Positions 19,040 to 27,764 of a stretch of 64,000 nucleotides of DNA are shown here, in pieces. Source of the DNA: Lachnospiraceae bacterium (GTDB lineage: Bacteria; Bacillota; Clostridia; Lachnospirales; Lachnospiraceae). A program made the position numbers and the translations under genes. A model generated the notes under the pieces. It saw nothing but the letters and a program-made list of their open reading frames with translations, was not told where the DNA came from and did no database searches. The stretch lies in NCBI GenBank assembly GCA_017520425.1, contig JAFXFO010000027.1, forward strand, positions 120,762 through 184,761, read 5' to 3'. Every line of letters begins with the position of its first letter. Position 1 is the first letter of the stretch.

Positions 19040-22000
19040 ATGAACAAAACAGAGATTTTCCAAGTGTTGGGGATAGAAGAAACAAAGGATGAGAACCTGA
19101 TTAAGAAGGCATATCGTGAGAAATTGGCAGTAACCAATCCGGAGGACAATCCGGAAGGCTTTAAGCGACTGCGAAGTGCCTATGAAGAAGCCTGTAATCT
19201 GGCACAGGAGCCGGAGCAGGAAGTGGTGGAAGAGGAGAGAGATGAAACCCCTTCCGGACTTTGGGTGGAAAAAATTGCGGCAGTTTATGCCAATATGGAC
19301 AAGCGCAGAAACATTGCCTGTTGGGAGGAACTTTTTGAAGAGGATGTATTGTTGGATCTGGCAGAGGAGGAGAATTGCACCCATAAGCTTCTTCGTTTCC
19401 TGATGGAGCATTTCAAACTGCCCACTGCTGTGTGGAAGCTGATTCAGGAGAAGTTGCATATTGTAGAAAATAACGGTCGTTTTCGTGAGTTTTTCCCTGC
19501 GGACTTTATGAATTATGTGGTGAATCGCTGCCGTCAGGGGGAGGACTTTGAGTTTGACCAGTTTGAAGGGGCACCGGATGCGGATTATGATTTATTTATC
19601 CAGTACAGCGATCGTTGTTGGGAAGCGATTTCCGCAAAACAACTGGAGCAGGCGGAAGAGCTCATTAAGAATGCGGATGATTTGGACATCCGACATCCTG
19701 TTATGGAGATTAATCGTGCCAGAGTCTGGGAAGAACAGGGCAAGACAGAGGAAGCCTTGGAATGGCTGAAAAGACTATATCAGGAGTATGAGTCAGATTT
19801 AATGGTATCCTTCCATACGGCGGAGGCTTTTTGGCGGGCAGAGAAGAAGGAAGAGTCAGCGGAAATCTATAAGAAGCTGAAGGAATCCAATAAAAAACAT
19901 TATATGGCCAACAGACGCCTTGCGGAATGGTATTATGAAAAGAAGTGCTTTAAGGATGCCAAGAAATGTGCCGAAGAGGTGTTGACTCTGGGCGGAGAAG
20001 ATGAGATGCGAGAGCTTCTGACCCGCATTAATGAGGAATTAGAAAAGGAATTAGTAAAAAAATATGCAGAAACTCCGGATGCTGAGAGCGGACTGGAGCT
20101 GGGCTGGTGCCTTTTACAGGACAGCAGATATTGCGAGGGTATTCAGCATGCTTTGGATATGGAGTCACTGATAACCGAAGAAAAGGATGCAGAATACAAA
20201 GGTCTTTTGACAAAGCTTTATGTGGAAAGTGCTGAATATGTGAAAGCACTGGAAATGGCTGAGATTTGGGAGAAGGCACTTGAGAAAAAAATAGCTTCTT
20301 ACTCTGAGGATGAAAAAGAAGAGGAGAAGAAAAAGGATAAGGACCGTGTCAGACAGTCCTATAGTATCCGGGCTTATTGCTACGGAAGACTGGGCTTTAA
20401 GGATGCGGAGAATTTCAAAAAAGCAATCGAATATATTGAGATCGTGGAGGAACTGTCAAACGAAGAACGGCCGGATTATAATATCAAGCTGGAAAAGGCA
20501 CAGATTTATCTGGACATGGAAGAATATGAGAAGAGTTTGGAAGTGTCCATGGAATTGATTGAGAAGTACCAGATTTTTGCAGCCTATGCCAGTGCACAGA
20601 AGGCTTACAACCGTATGTGGGATGCACAGGGAGTAATTAATTGCGGTTATGAATGTATCCGTCATTTTCCGGACTATCCCAAAGCTTATGAACGGATAGC
20701 CAAGGTATATCTGGACTTTGAACAGAAGGAAGATTTAAAGAATATTCTGGAGCAGGCAAAAAAGGCGGATGTTAAAAGCCTTTACCTGGAGGCTTACGAG
20801 TATCTGTTGGAGCATGAGAAACTGGATTCCGACAAGGTGGATGCAATGCTGGAGGATTATCGGTCAAACTACCTGGAGAAGGTGGGAGAAGGTGACAAGT
20901 CCCTTTATGAGCCGGGCCTCAAGCTGATCAACGAATGCCTGTATTCTTATCCGGGACCCTATATGTTTGTGGAGCGTGCATTACTTCACAGAGATGCCTG
21001 CGAGTATGAGAAGGCCATTGAAGATTATGAAAATGCACTGGCAGAGGAGCCGGGCAATCCCTATGCCTATAACGGACTTTCCTTTGTTTACAAGTTGCGG
21101 ATGGAGTATGAGAAGGCTTTGGTATGCATAAAGAAAGCCATTCTCTATTTTGATAAGGATTATGCAAGAGCCTATTGCGATATGGCGGATATGTATACTC
21201 TGTTGGGACTGCCTAAGATGGCGGTGGAGGCTTACGCAAAAGCTTTGGAGGTAGGCGGCGAAGAAATACAGAAGAGCCGCTACTATGTACGCAGATATGC
21301 ACACAGCCTGATGAGGGTAGGAAGAGTGGAAGATGCCCTGAAAGCTTTGACGGCGGCATATACCGATTCTTTTGCCAGATATGAGCAGGAAGTGGAAATT
21401 TATGGAAGACTGGCAGACAAAGAAAATGCTGAGAGGGTTCTGAAGCAATGGTATCAGGAACTGTTTACCATAGAGAATGCGGCTAAGGTTTCAGAGAAGA
21501 AGGATTATTATGACAGTCTGGCATGGACCGAAATGGTTTGTGGTGATGCAGGTAAAGGCATTGAGTCCTTTGAAAAGGAGATTGAGCTGAAGCTGTTATT
21601 GGATCCCAATGCAGACTGTTCCGGTACTTATTGCGACCTGATATTTTCGGCAGCACTTTCCGGCAATGATGAAGTGGCCATGAAATATGCTAAGAAGCTT
21701 ATTGATTTCCGCGAGGCAAAGCGGAAAGAGGGCGTAAATCTTCATTACGAAATGGATAAAATCGAGCTGGAAGTCCAATTTGTTGAGAAGTATTTCACTG
21801 CTACAGCAGAAGAGTTGGATGAACTTTTGGCAAAGAATGATAAGACCAATATCTGTTATTTCTGTACAGAGCCTGCTTGTAAGGAAGTGGAGGCCATGAA
21901 GGTACTTCATTTGCTTCGTATGGGTAAAACAGAAGAAGCCTTTGCCTGGGTGGAGGAAATCCTGAAAAAGAACCCCTTTGATGAATGGATGCACACCATT

Positions 22001-22186
22001 AAGCATGTCTGCAAGGATGGTATAAAGGTAGTACCCTATTCTGAGAATGGTCAAAAGTCAGATGTGCTTCAGGGGGGCGAAAAAGCCATTGAAGCATACT
22101 TTGGCAAAGATAAGGATAAAGTAGTAAAAGAAGAAAAGAAGGAAGGACTTGTAAAAAAGCTTTTTTCCGGTATTTTCAAAGGATAA
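19040..22186 (+). CDS. Large TPR protein with HPD-less J-like domain, probable partner of the next-gene Hsp70
   Basis: This protein has 1048 residues. Residues 1-55 align with the helix II/III layout of a J-domain (EIFQVLGIEETKDENLIKKAY...FKRLRSAYEEA). The HPD tripeptide needed to stimulate Hsp70 is replaced by NPE in TNPEDNPEG. The rest is almost entirely helical with many TPR-like pairs, for example KAIEDYENALAEEPGNPYAYNGLS and KALVCIKKAILYFDKDYARAYCDMAD. No membrane segment is seen. The Hsp70 gene starts 15 nt downstream, so the two are surely cotranscribed. I infer a scaffold or client-recruiting cochaperone. The client is unknown. Confidence 0.85.
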   Translation: MNKTEIFQVLGIEETKDENLIKKAYREKLAVTNPEDNPEGFKRLRSAYEEACNLAQEPEQEVVEEERDETPSGLWVEKIAAVYANMDKRRNIACWEELFEEDVLLDLAEEENCTHKLLRFLMEHFKLPTAVWKLIQEKLHIVENNGRFREFFPADFMNYVVNRCRQGEDFEFDQFEGAPDADYDLFIQYSDRCWEAISAKQLEQAEELIKNADDLDIRHPVMEINRARVWEEQGKTEEALEWLKRLYQEYESDLMVSFHTAEAFWRAEKKEESAEIYKKLKESNKKHYMANRRLAEWYYEKKCFKDAKKCAEEVLTLGGEDEMRELLTRINEELEKELVKKYAETPDAESGLELGWCLLQDSRYCEGIQHALDMESLITEEKDAEYKGLLTKLYVESAEYVKALEMAEIWEKALEKKIASYSEDEKEEEKKKDKDRVRQSYSIRAYCYGRLGFKDAENFKKAIEYIEIVEELSNEERPDYNIKLEKAQIYLDMEEYEKSLEVSMELIEKYQIFAAYASAQKAYNRMWDAQGVINCGYECIRHFPDYPKAYERIAKVYLDFEQKEDLKNILEQAKKADVKSLYLEAYEYLLEHEKLDSDKVDAMLEDYRSNYLEKVGEGDKSLYEPGLKLINECLYSYPGPYMFVERALLHRDACEYEKAIEDYENALAEEPGNPYAYNGLSFVYKLRMEYEKALVCIKKAILYFDKDYARAYCDMADMYTLLGLPKMAVEAYAKALEVGGEEIQKSRYYVRRYAHSLMRVGRVEDALKALTAAYTDSFARYEQEVEIYGRLADKENAERVLKQWYQELFTIENAAKVSEKKDYYDSLAWTEMVCGDAGKGIESFEKEIELKLLLDPNADCSGTYCDLIFSAALSGNDEVAMKYAKKLIDFREAKRKEGVNLHYEMDKIELEVQFVEKYFTATAEELDELLAKNDKTNICYFCTEPACKEVEAMKVLHLLRMGKTEEAFAWVEEILKKNPFDEWMHTIKHVCKDGIKVVPYSENGQKSDVLQGGEKAIEAYFGKDKDKVVKEEKKEGLVKKLFSGIFKG

Positions 22187-22201
22187 ATTTGAGGAAGAAA
22201 C

Positions 22202-23890
22202 ATGATAGTAGGAATTGATTTAGGTACAACAAACAGCCTGATTGCCTGCTTTACGGAGGAAGGACCTAAGATTATCCCCAATCGTCTGGGGAAGAATCTG
22301 ACACCTTCCGTGGTAAGTGTGGATGAGGAAGGCAATGTATATGTGGGAGAAACGGCGAAGGAACGTATGAGCCTGTATCCCGACAGTGTGGCCCAGACCT
22401 TTAAAAGAAGTATGGGTACGGAAAGAGAATATATTTTAAGTGGTAAGAAGTTTAAGCCGGAGGAGCTTTCCAGTATGGTGATTCGTGCCCTGAAAGAGGA
22501 TGCGGAAAGTTATCTGGGAGAGGAAATCACGGAAGCAGTAATCAGTGTGCCGGCATACTTTGATGATAAGAGACGTAAGGCTACCAAGCGTGCCGGAGAA
22601 TTGGCGGGCTTAAAGGTGGAGCGTATGATTTCCGAGCCTACCGCGGCAGCAGTGGCATACGGCTTGTATGATAAGACCAAGGATACCAGGTTTTTGGTGT
22701 TTGACCTGGGTGGCGGTACCTTTGATGTATCCGTATTAGAGCTGTACCACAATATTTTAGAGGTTCGCGCTGTGGCCGGAGATAATTATCTGGGCGGCGA
22801 GGATTTCACCGCAGTGATGGCCAAGCTGTTTTTACAGAAAACTAAGCTACAGATGCACAATCTGTCCGAGAAGGAGCAGGTAAGACTCCAAAGACAGGCA
22901 GAAAAGGCCAAGAGAGCCATAAATGATACGGACAAGGTAAAGATGAGCCTCCTCCTGGGAGAAGAAACCAAGGAAACGGAAATTACATATAGGGAATATG
23001 AAGAGGCTTGTAATGAGCTTCTGATGAAAATACGTGAGCCTGTAAAGAGAAGCCTGGCAGATGCGGGACTGAAGCTGACGGATATTGATGAAGTGATATT
23101 AATCGGTGGTGCCACCAGACTTAATATAGTTAGGGATTTCCTGATTCGTCTGTTCCGTAAGTTCCCGGATACCAAGCTGAATCCGGATGAGACCGTAGCC
23201 TTAGGTGCAGCTATTCAGGCGGCCATGAAGGAACGTAGGGAAGAGGTAAAGGAAGTGATTCTTACGGATGTGTGTTCCTTTACCCTGGGTACGGAAGTGG
23301 TAGTAGAGTACGAGGAAGGCAAATTTGAGGATGGCAGATTCTGCCCTATTATCGAGAGAAATACCGTGATTCCTGCCAGTCATACAGAGCGTTTGTATAC
23401 AGTGCGTGACAATCAGGACAAGATTCGGGTTCGCGTCCTGCAGGGAGAAAGCAGATTTGCAAGAAACAATCTGTATCTGGGTGAGTTGGAGGTGGATATT
23501 CCGAAATCTCCGAAAGGTAGGGAGTCTGTGGATGTAACTTATACCTACGATATTAACTCCCTTTTGGAGGTAGAGGTAAAAGTGGTTTCCACGGGAGTGA
23601 GCAAAAAGCTGATTATCAAGGGCGCTGACAATCAGATGAGTGAGGAAGAGATTAAGAAGCGTATGGAGGAGCTGGCCTATCTGAAAATCCAGCCCAGAGA
23701 CTATGAGGAGAATCGTCTGACACTCCTTCGTGCGGAGCGTGTATACGAGGAATCCCTAGGAGCAAGACGTAAAAATCTGGATCACTATCTGACAGCCTTT
23801 GAGGCAGCACTGAACAAGGGGGACCACGAAGAAATCCGCAGAACCAGGGAAGAGTTAAATGACTTTTTGGAGGAAGAAGAGGACGAGTAG
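22202..23890 (+). CDS. HscC-like Hsp70 family chaperone
   Basis: The protein has 562 residues, shorter than DnaK (about 610) and close to HscC. The nucleotide-binding domain carries GIDLGTTNS (4-12), ISVPAYFDD (114-122), DLGGGTFDVS (168-177) and LIGGATRLNIV. The substrate-binding beta domain is present but the helical lid is short and ends in an acidic EEEEDE tail. It follows the J-like/TPR gene directly. In Escherichia coli HscC likewise works with dedicated J-proteins and not with DnaJ, so I infer a specialised pair here. The general stress DnaK is expected elsewhere in the genome. Confidence 0.9.
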   Translation: MIVGIDLGTTNSLIACFTEEGPKIIPNRLGKNLTPSVVSVDEEGNVYVGETAKERMSLYPDSVAQTFKRSMGTEREYILSGKKFKPEELSSMVIRALKEDAESYLGEEITEAVISVPAYFDDKRRKATKRAGELAGLKVERMISEPTAAAVAYGLYDKTKDTRFLVFDLGGGTFDVSVLELYHNILEVRAVAGDNYLGGEDFTAVMAKLFLQKTKLQMHNLSEKEQVRLQRQAEKAKRAINDTDKVKMSLLLGEETKETEITYREYEEACNELLMKIREPVKRSLADAGLKLTDIDEVILIGGATRLNIVRDFLIRLFRKFPDTKLNPDETVALGAAIQAAMKERREEVKEVILTDVCSFTLGTEVVVEYEEGKFEDGRFCPIIERNTVIPASHTERLYTVRDNQDKIRVRVLQGESRFARNNLYLGELEVDIPKSPKGRESVDVTYTYDINSLLEVEVKVVSTGVSKKLIIKGADNQMSEEEIKKRMEELAYLKIQPRDYEENRLTLLRAERVYEESLGARRKNLDHYLTAFEAALNKGDHEEIRRTREELNDFLEEEEDE

Positions 23891-23911
23891 TTCCGGGAAT
23901 GGTAAGAATTA

Positions 23912-23940
23912 TTGACAAGAAGCCATTTAACCACTATAAT
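23912..23940 (+). promoter_or_regulatory. Consensus sigma-A promoter for alaS
   Basis: TTGACA (23912-23917) and TATAAT (23935-23940) are exactly 17 bp apart. The resulting leader is about 55 nt, which leaves no room for a T-box. Confidence 0.85.
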
Positions 23941-24001
23941 TATGATGTTTTAGTGCGAAATTTATGTAATTTATAAAAGATAACATTTTGGAGGAACAAC
24001 C

Positions 24002-26653
24002 ATGAAAGCATATGGTGTAAACGAACTGCGTAGAATGTACCTGGAGTTCTTTGAAAGCAAGGAGCACTTGAAGATGAACAGCTTCTCCCTGGTACCTCAC
24101 AATGATAACTCATTATTGATTATTAACTCCGGTATGGCACCTCTGAAGCCTTACTTTACCGGTCAGGAGATTCCGCCCCGCCGTAGAGTAACCACCTGCC
24201 AGAAGTGTGTAAGAACCGGTGATATTGAAAATGTAGGTAAGACTGCAAGACATCTTACCTTTTTCGAAATGCTTGGAAACTTCTCTTTCGGAGATTATTT
24301 TAAGCATGAAGCCATTGCCTGGAGCTGGGAGTTCTTGACAGAGGTAGTGGGTATGGACCCTGAAAGACTTTATCCTTCCATTTACTGTGAGGATGATGAA
24401 GCTTTTGATATCTGGGTCAACGAAATCGGAGTACCCGGGGAAAAGATTACCCGTTTCTATCGTGATGAAAACGGTAAGTGTGATAACTTCTGGGAGCATG
24501 GCGCAGGTCCCTGCGGCCCCTGTTCTGAGATTTATTATGACAGAGGAGTTAAGTACGGTTGTGGTAAACCGGATTGTAAGGTGGGTTGCGAATGTGACCG
24601 TTTTATGGAGGTTTGGAACAACGTTTTTACCCAGTTTGATGGCGACGGCAAGGGTAACTATACCGAGCTGGAGCAGAAGAATATTGATACCGGTATGGGC
24701 TTGGAACGTTTGGCAGTAGTAGTACAGGATGTTACCAGTGTATTTGATATTGATACCATGAAGGCTATTCGTGACCGTATCTGTGAAATCGCAGGTGTCA
24801 CCTATCAGACCGATGAGGCAAAGGATGTATCCATTCGTTTGATTACGGATCATATCCGTTCTTCTACCTTTATGATCAGTGACGGTATTATGCCTTCCAA
24901 CGAAGGCCGTGGTTATGTGCTTCGCCGTTTGATTCGTCGTGCTGCAAGACATGGCAGACTTCTTGGTATCGAAGGAAAGTTCCTGGCGAACCTTTCACAG
25001 ACAGTTATTGCAGAGTGTAAAGACGGATATCCTGAATTAGAGGATAAGAAGGCATTTATCTTAAACGTACTGACTCAGGAAGAGGATAAATTTGATAAGA
25101 CCATCGACCAGGGCTTAAGTATTTTGGCAGAAATGCAGGATGCTATGAGTGCAAAGGGGGCTACCGAGCTTTCCGGCGAAGATGCATTTAAACTCTATGA
25201 TACTTACGGATTCCCTATGGACTTAACCGAGGAAATCCTGGCAGAAAAGGGCTTTACCATTGATCAGGCCGGCTTTGCGGTATGCATGCAGGAGCAGAAG
25301 GAAAAGGCACGTAAGGCCAGAAAAGTAACCAACTATATGGGTGCGGATGTAACCGTATATGAGTCCATCGATGCAAGTGTAACCACAGAATTTGTGGGTT
25401 ATGATAAACTGGTAAATGAATCCAAGATTACCGTTCTTACCACTGAAACCGAGCTGGTAGAAGCCTTAACAGACGGTCAGGTGGGTACCGTAATCGTGGA
25501 AGAAACCGCATTCTATGCTACTATGGGTGGTCAGTGTGGTGATATCGGTGTGATTGAAACCGCTGACGGAAGCTTTGAAGTAAAGGATACCGTAAAGTTG
25601 TTAGGCGGTAAGGTCGGACATATCGGTGTGGTAACAAAGGGTATGATTAAGGTGGGCGATGTGGCTACCATGAAGGTAGATGCTATAAGAAGAGCAGATA
25701 CCTGTAAGAATCATAGTGCTACCCATTTGCTTCAGAAAGCGCTTCGAGAAGTACTGGGTACTCATGTAGAGCAGGCCGGTTCCTATGTGGATGGTGACAG
25801 ACTGCGTTTTGACTTTTCTCATTTTGCGGCTATGACTGCACAAGAGTTAAAGCAGGTAGAAGAAATTGTAAATGAGAAGATTGCAGAGAGTATCGATGTT
25901 GTAACCAATGTAATGACCATTGAAGAGGCTAAGAAGAGCGGCGCAATGGCACTCTTTGGAGAAAAGTACGGTGAAACCGTTCGTGTAGTAAAGATGGGCG
26001 ATTTCTCTACTGAACTTTGCGGTGGTACTCATGTATCCAATACCGCTGTGATTACTGCATTTAAGATTCTTTCCGAGAATGGTGTGGCAGCAGGTGTCAG
26101 AAGAATCGAAGCATTGACCGGTAAGGGCGTATTTGCTTATTACAAGGATATGGAAGAAAAGGCAGAGGCTGCAGCTAAGGTGCTTAAGACCACTCCAGCA
26201 GGCTTAGTGGAAAAATGTGAGCATATCATGGCTGAAATGAAGGCACTTGCTTCTGAAAACGAATCCTTAAAGAGCAAAGCAGCTAAGGATGCGCTTGGTG
26301 ATGTTATGGACCAGGTGACGGAAGTGAAGGGCATGAAGCTTCTGGCTACCAGCGTAGATGGCGTGGATATGAACGGTCTGCGTGATTTGGGCGATCAGCT
26401 GAAGGAAAAGCTGGGTGATGGTGTGGTAGTGCTTCTTTCCAACCAAGATGGTAAGGTGAATATGATTGCCATGGCTACAGATGCTGCTGTTAAAGCCGGT
26501 GCACATGCAGGTAACCTGATTAAGGGTATTGCGGCATTGGTAGGCGGTGGCGGCGGTGGACGTCCCAATATGGCACAGGCAGGCGGCAAAAATCCCGCAG
26601 GAATTGCAGATGCGATTGCAGAAGCTAAGAAGGTTTTGGAAAGTCAGTTGTAA
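24002..26653 (+). CDS. alaS: Alanyl-tRNA synthetase
   Basis: This protein has 883 residues, full length. It has the class II catalytic core (RRRVTTCQKCVRTGDIENVG, FFEMLGNFSFGDYFK), then a cysteine-rich insertion (CGKPDCKVGCECD). The editing domain has HSATHLL and CGGTHVSNT, whose His/Cys residues bind zinc. The C-terminal C-Ala/DHHA1 domain ends in a glycine-rich GGGGGGRPNMAQAGG. It charges tRNA-Ala and clears misacylated Ser/Gly. It has its own promoter and a GGAGG site. Confidence 0.98.
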   Translation: MKAYGVNELRRMYLEFFESKEHLKMNSFSLVPHNDNSLLIINSGMAPLKPYFTGQEIPPRRRVTTCQKCVRTGDIENVGKTARHLTFFEMLGNFSFGDYFKHEAIAWSWEFLTEVVGMDPERLYPSIYCEDDEAFDIWVNEIGVPGEKITRFYRDENGKCDNFWEHGAGPCGPCSEIYYDRGVKYGCGKPDCKVGCECDRFMEVWNNVFTQFDGDGKGNYTELEQKNIDTGMGLERLAVVVQDVTSVFDIDTMKAIRDRICEIAGVTYQTDEAKDVSIRLITDHIRSSTFMISDGIMPSNEGRGYVLRRLIRRAARHGRLLGIEGKFLANLSQTVIAECKDGYPELEDKKAFILNVLTQEEDKFDKTIDQGLSILAEMQDAMSAKGATELSGEDAFKLYDTYGFPMDLTEEILAEKGFTIDQAGFAVCMQEQKEKARKARKVTNYMGADVTVYESIDASVTTEFVGYDKLVNESKITVLTTETELVEALTDGQVGTVIVEETAFYATMGGQCGDIGVIETADGSFEVKDTVKLLGGKVGHIGVVTKGMIKVGDVATMKVDAIRRADTCKNHSATHLLQKALREVLGTHVEQAGSYVDGDRLRFDFSHFAAMTAQELKQVEEIVNEKIAESIDVVTNVMTIEEAKKSGAMALFGEKYGETVRVVKMGDFSTELCGGTHVSNTAVITAFKILSENGVAAGVRRIEALTGKGVFAYYKDMEEKAEAAAKVLKTTPAGLVEKCEHIMAEMKALASENESLKSKAAKDALGDVMDQVTEVKGMKLLATSVDGVDMNGLRDLGDQLKEKLGDGVVVLLSNQDGKVNMIAMATDAAVKAGAHAGNLIKGIAALVGGGGGGRPNMAQAGGKNPAGIADAIAEAKKVLESQL

Positions 26654-26680
26654 TCAGTAATAAAAAAATTGAAAAAACAG

Positions 26681-26708
26681 TTGACTGAAACCAAAAATAT
26701 GATATAAT
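26681..26708 (+). promoter_or_regulatory. Promoter for rpsU
   Basis: TTGACT (26681-26686) and TATAAT (26703-26708) are 16 bp apart and lie just after the alaS stop codon. The leader to rpsU is about 90 nt. Confidence 0.75.
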
Positions 26709-26804
26709 ATCAAATGTGCATTCGTCAAAAAGACGTTTGTATAAAGAATAACCCATTATCAGTCGAGTTACGAGGAAGGGACTGAAGGGAGGTCGGGTGT
26801 AAAC

Positions 26805-26981
26805 ATGTCAAATGTAATCGTTAAAGAAAACGAAACTTTAGATAGCGCATTACGTCGCTTTAAGAGAAGCTGCGCAAAGGCTGGTATTCAGCAGGAGATT
26901 CGTAAGAGAGAGCATTACGAGAAGCCAAGTGTAAAGCGTAAGAAAAAATCAGAAGCAGCTAGAAAACGTAAATATAATTAA
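26805..26981 (+). CDS. rpsU: 30S ribosomal protein S21
   Basis: This 58-residue gene was read directly from the sequence. The product begins [19 protein letters not shown], continues [20 protein letters not shown] and ends in a Lys/Arg-rich tail ([13 protein letters not shown]). That is the standard S21 size and pattern. S21 joins the 30S subunit near the anti-Shine-Dalgarno end of 16S rRNA. A GGGAGG site lies 11 nt before the ATG. It has its own promoter and terminator. Confidence 0.96.
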   Translation: MSNVIVKENETLDSALRRFKRSCAKAGIQQEIRKREHYEKPSVKRKKKSEAARKRKYN

Positions 26982-26988
26982 TTAAACT

Positions 26989-27018
26989 AAAGTCCTTGGC
27001 CGAATGACCAGGGACTTT
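26989..27018 (+). terminator. Intrinsic terminator after rpsU
   Basis: An 11-bp stem with one wobble (26989-26999 with 27008-27018), followed by a T-rich stretch. Confidence 0.8.
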
Positions 27019-27020
27019 CT

Positions 27021-27063
27021 GTTATTATTCAGAGCCCTGCGCATGGAGGTTCTGAATAATAAC
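27021..27063 (+). terminator. Second, back-to-back hairpin after rpsU (terminator or attenuator)
   Basis: A 16-bp stem with one wobble (27021-27036 with 27048-27063) encloses an 11-nt loop and is followed by AATTTTATTT. It begins only 2 nt after the first terminator and ends about 10 nt before the ribosome binding site of the next gene, so it may control read-through into it. Confidence 0.6.
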
Positions 27064-27090
27064 AATTTTATTTGAGGGGAGAAATTGAAT

Positions 27091-27684
27091 ATGTGGACAT
27101 ACGAAGTGTTTGGGACGGACATCTATCATCTGATAGGTGCGTTCATTATTTACAGTATGCTGGGATGGTTGTTGGAAAGTATCTATATGTCTTTCTGCAA
27201 TCGCAAGCTGACCAACAGAGGATTTGCCAAGAGTCCTTTCTGCCCAATTTATGGTGTGGGAGCAGTAACAGGATACTTAATATTGGTGAATTTTTCTGAA
27301 AACATGGTAGGGGTTTATTTTGCCGGTGCCATACTGGCAACCGTATTTGAGTTTTTAGTTGGTTGCGGTATGATTCGTTTATTTGGTCAACTGTGGTGGG
27401 ACTATAATGAAAAACCCTTTAATTACCGTGGAATCATCTGTCTGGAAAGTACTATTGCCTGGGGATTTTATGCCATTGGAGTGGTAGGCTTCCTGCAGGA
27501 AAAGGTATACCTGTTCATTGATGGTATTGACTATCGAATGGGTATACGCATTATCTATGTGATATTGACCATTGTATGCGTGGACTACATGTTCCAGCTG
27601 GCTAAGGCACTTAACTTTGACTGGCGGGAAAAACGTGATAAGGTCATGGACATGGTTCAGGATTTTAAGGCCAGATGGTATTAA
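27091..27684 (+). CDS. CmpB-like putative ABC-transporter membrane protein (PF06541-type)
   Basis: The start is set at ATG 27091, ten nt after GAGGGGA. A TTG at 27085 adds two residues. The 197-residue product has about five or six membrane helices. It shows the family signature SMLGWLLESIYMSF, then NRGFAKSPFCPIYGVGA and GCGMIRLFGQLWWDYNEKPFNYRG-like segments. The family is annotated as a putative type IV ABC permease, but the actual function is not established. No ATPase gene is adjacent. Confidence 0.8.
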   Translation: MWTYEVFGTDIYHLIGAFIIYSMLGWLLESIYMSFCNRKLTNRGFAKSPFCPIYGVGAVTGYLILVNFSENMVGVYFAGAILATVFEFLVGCGMIRLFGQLWWDYNEKPFNYRGIICLESTIAWGFYAIGVVGFLQEKVYLFIDGIDYRMGIRIIYVILTIVCVDYMFQLAKALNFDWREKRDKVMDMVQDFKARWY

Positions 27685-27764
27685 GGTGTTCTGTTCCATT
27701 CTTTTAGGCATAAAAACGCATAGAATACATATCATATACAAAGAATTGAAAATGGTAACCGTAT

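Noticed and set aside
23941-24001. T-box leader for alaS
   Set aside because: The promoter sits about 60 bp from the start codon, and no T-box consensus or specifier stem fits.
24113-24952. 279-residue minus-strand ORF inside alaS
   Set aside because: It is antisense to the alaS catalytic core, its composition mirrors codon bias of the real gene, and no start signals are present.
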